From assembly GCA_025354885.1 (NCBI GenBank), contig JANXLY010000066.1:1-64000 (forward strand): DNA of 64,000 nt, read 5' to 3'. Under the pieces are notes generated by a model. That model worked only from the letters and a program-made list of their open reading frames with translations, searched no databases and was not told the origin of the DNA. This document shows positions 58,975-64,000 of this stretch, in pieces. Source of the stretch: Acidobacteriota bacterium. GTDB taxonomy: Bacteria > Acidobacteriota > Terriglobia > Bryobacterales > Bryobacteraceae. The position numbers were made by a program, and so were the translations under genes. How positions within the stretch are numbered: position 1 is the first letter of the stretch; each line of letters begins with the position of its first letter.

Positions 58975-61056
58975 ATGAAGTCCATAGGCCAGATCCTGTT
59001 GTGGGTCAGTATTTCTCTGCTGGGTGCCGGGTGCTTGGCGGCCGTCGCCCTGAACCGGGGCGAATCCATCAATTCGATGTGGATCGTAGTTGCCGCCGCC
59101 TGTGTCTATCTAGTGTCGTACCGCTTTTACGGCACATTTATCGCATCCAAAATATTGGGACTTCGAGCCGACAGAGCAACTCCTGCAGAGCGGTTGCGCA
59201 ACGGACACGATTTTGAACCCACCAATAAATGGATTGTTTTTGGACACCATTTCGCGGCAATCGCCGGGCCTGGTCCACTGGTTGGTCCCACACTAGCTGC
59301 GCAGTTCGGTTACTTGCCAGGAACGCTTTGGATCATTCTTGGTGCTGCACTTGCGGGTGCTGTACACGACCTGCTGATCCTGGCCTTTTCCATTCGCAGG
59401 GATGGCAAAAGCCTGGGGCAAATGGTGAAAGAGGAAATCAGCAATCTTGGTGGTTTTACTGCCATGATTACGGTCCTGCTCATCATGATTATTCTTATGG
59501 CGGTGATTGGATTGGTGATTGTGAACGCATTGAAAGGCAGCCCGTGGGGAACTTTTACGATCGCAGCTACAATGCCGATTGCGATCTTCATGGGGCTGTA
59601 TCTCCGGTTTTTCCGTCCAGGCAGAGTTGTCGAAATCTCGCTGATTGGTTTTGTTCTCGTTGTTCTCAGCATTTTCGGCGGCAAGTGGGTAGCCGAATCG
59701 GCAACATTGGCACCATGGTTCACGTTTACCGCAACAACCCTGGCGTTGATATTGGTTGCTTATGGATTTTTTGCGAGCGCACTGCCGGTCTGGCTTCTGC
59801 TCGCTCCACGAGACTACCTCAGCACCTTTGTGAAACTGGGAGTCGCGGCCATGCTTGGTGTTGGAGTGTTGTTCGTGCGGCCTGAATTGAACCTGCCTGC
59901 CATGACCCGTTTTGTCGATGGCTCAGGGCCAATCTTTGCCGGCACCGTCTTTCCATTCTGTTTCATTACGATTGGCTGCGGTGCCTTGTCTGGCTTTCAT
60001 TCCCTGATTTCTTCAGGGACAACCTCAAAGTTGCTTGCCAGAGAGAGCCACGCCCTGCCGGTGGCTTATGGTGGCATGTTGGTTGAGGGGATGGTGGCGA
60101 TCATGGCGCTTATCGCCGCTTGTGCGATGGAACCTGGCGTTTACTTTGCGATTAACTCACCTGGAGGTGTAGTTGGAGCCCTCCCGGACGCTGCTGTGCG
60201 AACCATTAGCGGCTGGGGTTATCCCGTTACCGTTGCACACATGGAAGATCTGGCGCGCAGCGTCGGAGAGGCTTCGTTGTTTGCTCGCACAGGTGGAGCA
60301 CCTTCTCTGGCGCTCGGTATGGCCCACATCTTCTCGCAGGCACTCTCCATGACCTCCGACGGGGGGAAGGCGATTCTGAGCTTCTGGTACCACTTCGCGA
60401 TTATGTTCGAAGCCTTGTTCATTCTGACGACAATTGATGCCGGCACTCGCGTTGGCCGTTTCCTCTTGCAAGACTTACTTGGGCAGGTCTACAAGCCCTT
60501 CGGACAAACGAGCTGGATGCCTGGAGTTGTGATCGCAAGCGCGCTTGTGGTCTCCGGATGGGGCTGGTTCCTCTACCAGGGAGTTCTTGATCCTTTGGGA
60601 GGTATCAACTCGCTCTGGCCACTCTTTGGAATTGCAAACCAGTTGCTCGGCACGATTGCGCTCTGTCTCGCAACTACAATTCTCGTGAAGATGCATCGGT
60701 TCAAATACGTTTGGGTGACTTCAATCCCGCTGGCTTGGATGTTAAGCGTCACGTTTACAGCTGGGCTGACGAAGATTTTTGCGGCCAGTCCTCGGCTCGG
60801 ATTTCTTGCTCGCGCCGATCAGCTGGAAACTCAGATTGCCAGTGGAAGTATTGCTGCAGCCAAAATTGCTGAAACGCAGCGTCTCATCATTAATGAACGA
60901 ATGGATGCAGCTATCTGCGCTTTGTTCCTCATCTTGACAGCTGTGATTGTTTTAGAGTCTGCTTGCGCTTGTTATCGCGTATTGAGGAGCACGAACAAAG
61001 CGAAAGTATCTGAAACTCCCTTCGTGGCAACCCAACTCCAGCCCGGAGAAATCTAG
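58975..61056 (+). CDS. cstA: Carbon starvation protein CstA family peptide/pyruvate transporter
   Basis: [33 protein letters not shown]; multi-TM. Confidence 0.95.
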   Translation: MKSIGQILLWVSISLLGAGCLAAVALNRGESINSMWIVVAAACVYLVSYRFYGTFIASKILGLRADRATPAERLRNGHDFEPTNKWIVFGHHFAAIAGPGPLVGPTLAAQFGYLPGTLWIILGAALAGAVHDLLILAFSIRRDGKSLGQMVKEEISNLGGFTAMITVLLIMIILMAVIGLVIVNALKGSPWGTFTIAATMPIAIFMGLYLRFFRPGRVVEISLIGFVLVVLSIFGGKWVAESATLAPWFTFTATTLALILVAYGFFASALPVWLLLAPRDYLSTFVKLGVAAMLGVGVLFVRPELNLPAMTRFVDGSGPIFAGTVFPFCFITIGCGALSGFHSLISSGTTSKLLARESHALPVAYGGMLVEGMVAIMALIAACAMEPGVYFAINSPGGVVGALPDAAVRTISGWGYPVTVAHMEDLARSVGEASLFARTGGAPSLALGMAHIFSQALSMTSDGGKAILSFWYHFAIMFEALFILTTIDAGTRVGRFLLQDLLGQVYKPFGQTSWMPGVVIASALVVSGWGWFLYQGVLDPLGGINSLWPLFGIANQLLGTIALCLATTILVKMHRFKYVWVTSIPLAWMLSVTFTAGLTKIFAASPRLGFLARADQLETQIASGSIAAAKIAETQRLIINERMDAAICALFLILTAVIVLESACACYRVLRSTNKAKVSETPFVATQLQPGEI

Positions 61057-61057
61057 A

Positions 61058-62383
61058 GTGAAGTGTTTTCTTGTTCTTTCGCTCGCGCTGGTAGTGGCTG
61101 CTGTTCCTCCGCCTGTTCCAAGCCTGCGAGAGCAAGCCACGTTGCAGCAATCCTGGTTGAAGCATCGACTGGAGGTTACGCTGCCTGAATTAATGCGGAA
61201 GCACGGGATCGACATGTGGCTTGTGTCGAGCCGCGAATACAATGAAGATCCGGTATTCTATTCACTTGTTTCCCCCAACATGTTTGCTGCCCGCCGCCGC
61301 ACAATTTACGTATTTTTTGACCGCGGAGGGGCGAAGGGCGTAGAGCGCCTGGCTCTCGGTGGTGGATCTCAAGAAGGGCTCTACGAGGTATACCGTGACC
61401 CCGATACCGGGATCGAGCTCTATGGGGATTCCCAGTGGATCTTGCTCAAAAAATTGATTGACGAACGCAAGCCCAAAAAAATTGCTATCGATATTTCCCA
61501 AACTCATGCATTTTCGGATGGCCTTTCCGCTGGAGAAAGAGAGCAGCTGGAAGAGTCGATCGGGCCTGAAAATCGAAAGAAACTTGTAAGGGCTGAAGGG
61601 TTGGCTCTTGATTTTGTAGCCGTCCGCGATCCCTCGATGGTGCCCACATACCAGGGAATGATGGAACATGTGCATTCGATTCTTGCGAGGGCATTTTCCA
61701 ACGAAGTCATTCAGCCAGGCAAGACTACCGATCAGGACATCGTGTGGTGGTTGCGGCAAGAAAATCAGCGCCTCGGGTTTGGAACATGCTTCCAGCCAGG
61801 CCTGAGAGTGCAAAGGCGCAACGGCCAGAGCCTGCAGATGCTGCAACAGGACGAGACCCCGATCACAATCCAGCGTGGTGACGTCCTTTGGGCAGATTAT
61901 GGCCTCACTGCCATGCGCCTGGCTACGGATACGCAGCACATGGCTTACGTTTTGAAAGAAGGGGAGATTGCCCCACCCCCTGGCATCCTGCATGCTCTCG
62001 AAAATTCCAAACGCATGCAGGACATCGTTATGGCGCGAATGACAATCGGAAAAACAGGAAACGAAGTGCTTGCTGAAGCTCTGACGGAGATTCGAAGCCT
62101 GGGTATCAAAGGCACTGTTTATTCGCACCCGATCGGTGCCCATGGCCACGGCGCTGGCCCTTTGATCGGGCTCTGGGATCGACAGCAGCGGGTTCCGGGG
62201 AGAGGAGATGTAAAACTGATTCCGAATACCTGGTTCTCGATTGAATTGTCGAGCAGGACTCCGATTCCTGAGTGGGGAGGGATGGAGCTATTTGTGGGAA
62301 TGGAAGAAGACGCGATGGTTGGGGCTGACGGAAAAATTGAGTGGGTTTTGCGAAGGCAGGAGAAGTTTTACCTGATTCATTAG
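61058..62383 (+). CDS. M24-family metallopeptidase (Xaa-Pro type), exported
   Basis: LWADYGLTAMRLATDTQ, HPIGAHGHGAGP, SIELSSRTPIPEWGGMEL; GTG start. Confidence 0.85.
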   Translation: MKCFLVLSLALVVAAVPPPVPSLREQATLQQSWLKHRLEVTLPELMRKHGIDMWLVSSREYNEDPVFYSLVSPNMFAARRRTIYVFFDRGGAKGVERLALGGGSQEGLYEVYRDPDTGIELYGDSQWILLKKLIDERKPKKIAIDISQTHAFSDGLSAGEREQLEESIGPENRKKLVRAEGLALDFVAVRDPSMVPTYQGMMEHVHSILARAFSNEVIQPGKTTDQDIVWWLRQENQRLGFGTCFQPGLRVQRRNGQSLQMLQQDETPITIQRGDVLWADYGLTAMRLATDTQHMAYVLKEGEIAPPPGILHALENSKRMQDIVMARMTIGKTGNEVLAEALTEIRSLGIKGTVYSHPIGAHGHGAGPLIGLWDRQQRVPGRGDVKLIPNTWFSIELSSRTPIPEWGGMELFVGMEEDAMVGADGKIEWVLRRQEKFYLIH

Positions 62384-62670
62384 GCGCACGCCGCGATCTG
62401 ATACAGGGCTGGCGCGGGGATTGGTTCAAAGTATTGGGGCTCAACCACCCCGAGATATTCCCTCACGAAAGCTCGGGCCATCGATCCGCATCCGTGGTGC
62501 CGGTACATTCGAAAGAACATTTGTTGAGCTGAGGCGGCATCAAGGGTAGGGCAGAGAAGGGCCACCACGGAGGCGCTGGAAGAAATGCAGTCCCGGCATT
62601 CTTTGCCGACTTGTCGGCAACTCTCAGCGTTGACTGCGGTGCTCATATTTTCTTCGATTCCAACCAGCAT
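62380..62670 (-). CDS. Hypothetical small Cys-containing protein
   Basis: 96-aa ORF with GAGGAG upstream; SCRQVGKECRDC. Confidence 0.5.
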   Translation of the reverse strand: MLVGIEENMSTAVNAESCRQVGKECRDCISSSASVVALLCPTLDAASAQQMFFRMYRHHGCGSMARAFVREYLGVVEPQYFEPIPAPALYQIAACA

Positions 62671-62733
62671 TTCGTTGCTCTCCTCAAGTGAAATTCAGTT
62701 GTATCGTGAATCGAAAATTACTCCTAGACTGCA

Positions 62734-62914
62734 CGTGGGGAGATTCCCAAACTTCGATGTGGGCATCGATACCCTCTTTGGACCTCCCCATATGGGGGTA
62801 TTGCAATTCCAGAATTCTTTGATTGCATCCAGCCAAACTGATGCAAAAGGCCAAAGCTGTTGCTACGCTCAAATCAGGGCCCTTGAATTTCAATGAAACA
62901 TAGGGGTGCCCCTA
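62734..62914. other. Inverted-repeat cluster / candidate structured RNA or regulatory region upstream of mreB
   Basis: Nested complementary arms 62736-62790, hairpin 62823-62846, inverted repeat 62901-62914. Confidence 0.5.
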
Positions 62915-62947
62915 AATTTCTATCAAAGACAAGCGTTTTCCGTATTC

Positions 62948-63973
62948 ATGAATATCCGCTCGCTGTTTAGCCTGTTTTCTTCAGATCTTGCCATTGATCT
63001 TGGCACGGCCAATACCCTCGTGTACGCCAAGGGAAAGGGGATTGTCGTCAATGAACCATCGATAGTGGCCATCAACAAGAACAATGGCGAAGTTGAGGCC
63101 GTCGGTAAGGAAGCAAAGGAGATGTTGGGCCGAACACCCGGCAATATCGTTGCCATTCGTCCAATGAAGGATGGTGTAATCGCCGATTTCAAGGTGACAG
63201 AACGGATGCTGAACTATTTCATCCAGAAGGCGCATGGGCGCAAGATGCTGGTTCATCCCCGTATCGTGATTGGTGTTCCTTCCGAAATTACCCAAGTTGA
63301 AAAGCGGGCCGTTATTGATTCGGCTTACCGCGCAAAGGCCAGCGAAGTTCATTTGGTGGAGCAGGCAATGGTTGCCGCAATTGGTGCGGGGCTGCCTATT
63401 ACAGAACCGGGCGGCAACATGGTTGTTGACATTGGTGGTGGCACTACGGACGTTGCTGTAATATCGCTCGCAGGTATTGTTTATTCCCGATCTGTACGCG
63501 TGGCTGGCAATGAGCTGGACGAAGCAATCATTCAATACCTCAAACGCAAGTACAACTTATTGGTTGGCGAAAGAACAGCCGAGCAAATCAAGATGAAGAT
63601 CGGTTCCGCTTCAGAGTTGGAAAAGCCGCTCACGATGGAGATCAAAGGACGCAATCTGATTGAAGGTGTTCCGCGCACTCTGACGATCGGAGATGCCGAG
63701 ATTCGTGAGGCGCTTGCGGAAGGTATTTCAACAATCATGAATGCGATTCGCGTTGCGCTGGAGCGCACGCCCCCTGAACTGTCCGCTGATATTTCTGATC
63801 GCGGCATTGTGCTCACTGGCGGAGGTGGGTTGATCAAGAATCTCGATGTGCGCATTCGTCAGGAGACCGGGTTGCCGGTATCGGTGGCTGAAGATCCCTT
63901 AGCTTGCGTTGTTTTAGGCATTGGCAAGATGCTGTCTGACTTCAAGCTCTTGCGCCGAATTGCGATTGAGTAG
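62948..63973 (+). CDS. mreB: Rod shape-determining protein MreB
   Basis: [59 protein letters not shown]. Confidence 0.98.
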   Translation: MNIRSLFSLFSSDLAIDLGTANTLVYAKGKGIVVNEPSIVAINKNNGEVEAVGKEAKEMLGRTPGNIVAIRPMKDGVIADFKVTERMLNYFIQKAHGRKMLVHPRIVIGVPSEITQVEKRAVIDSAYRAKASEVHLVEQAMVAAIGAGLPITEPGGNMVVDIGGGTTDVAVISLAGIVYSRSVRVAGNELDEAIIQYLKRKYNLLVGERTAEQIKMKIGSASELEKPLTMEIKGRNLIEGVPRTLTIGDAEIREALAEGISTIMNAIRVALERTPPELSADISDRGIVLTGGGGLIKNLDVRIRQETGLPVSVAEDPLACVVLGIGKMLSDFKLLRRIAIE

Positions 63974-64000
63974 GAGAGGTACGCCTTTGGGGCAGCCATG

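Noticed and set aside
61262-62149. 295-aa minus-strand ORF opposite the M24 peptidase
   Set aside because: Shadow ORF; no motif support.
1-64000. Search for CRISPR arrays, tRNA/rRNA genes, transposases and prophage modules
   Set aside because: None could be recognised; the Xer-type recombinase at 52903 sits in a normal gene context without attachment-site or phage genes.

Overview
This window looks like an Acidobacteria (Solibacter/Bryobacter-like) chromosomal segment. The clue is two proteins sharing a Solibacter-type (TIGR03437-like) C-terminal module; taxonomy is an inference. Content is gene-dense and mostly chromosomal housekeeping: mutY, uvrA, an ABC exporter, atpE/atpB/atpI/atpZ, bamA-skp, a Wza/GumC/BY-kinase export module, gatC-gatA, recG-rsmD, moaC-moeA, acpS, greA, xerC-cca, cstA and mreB, interleaved with uncharacterised proteins. 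I found no rRNA, tRNA, CRISPR array, prophage or intact mobile element. The items most worth a second look are: (1) an intact vapB antitoxin followed by a decayed vapC (premature stop, frameshift, internal deletion); (2) a ~905-bp segmental tandem duplication at 954-bp offset that copied a membrane-protein gene and left a truncated yceH; (3) nested inverted repeats predicting a multi-helix RNA in the long intergenic region upstream of mreB; (4) a CCA-adding-enzyme homologue with Asn in place of the second catalytic carboxylate; (5) a Tat-signal-bearing SelA-like PLP enzyme; (6) repeated -10-like boxes placed 6-7 nt before start codons, suggesting leaderless transcripts, together with very tight head-to-head gene pairs. 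All calls come from reading the sequence and supplied translations; no database search was run.
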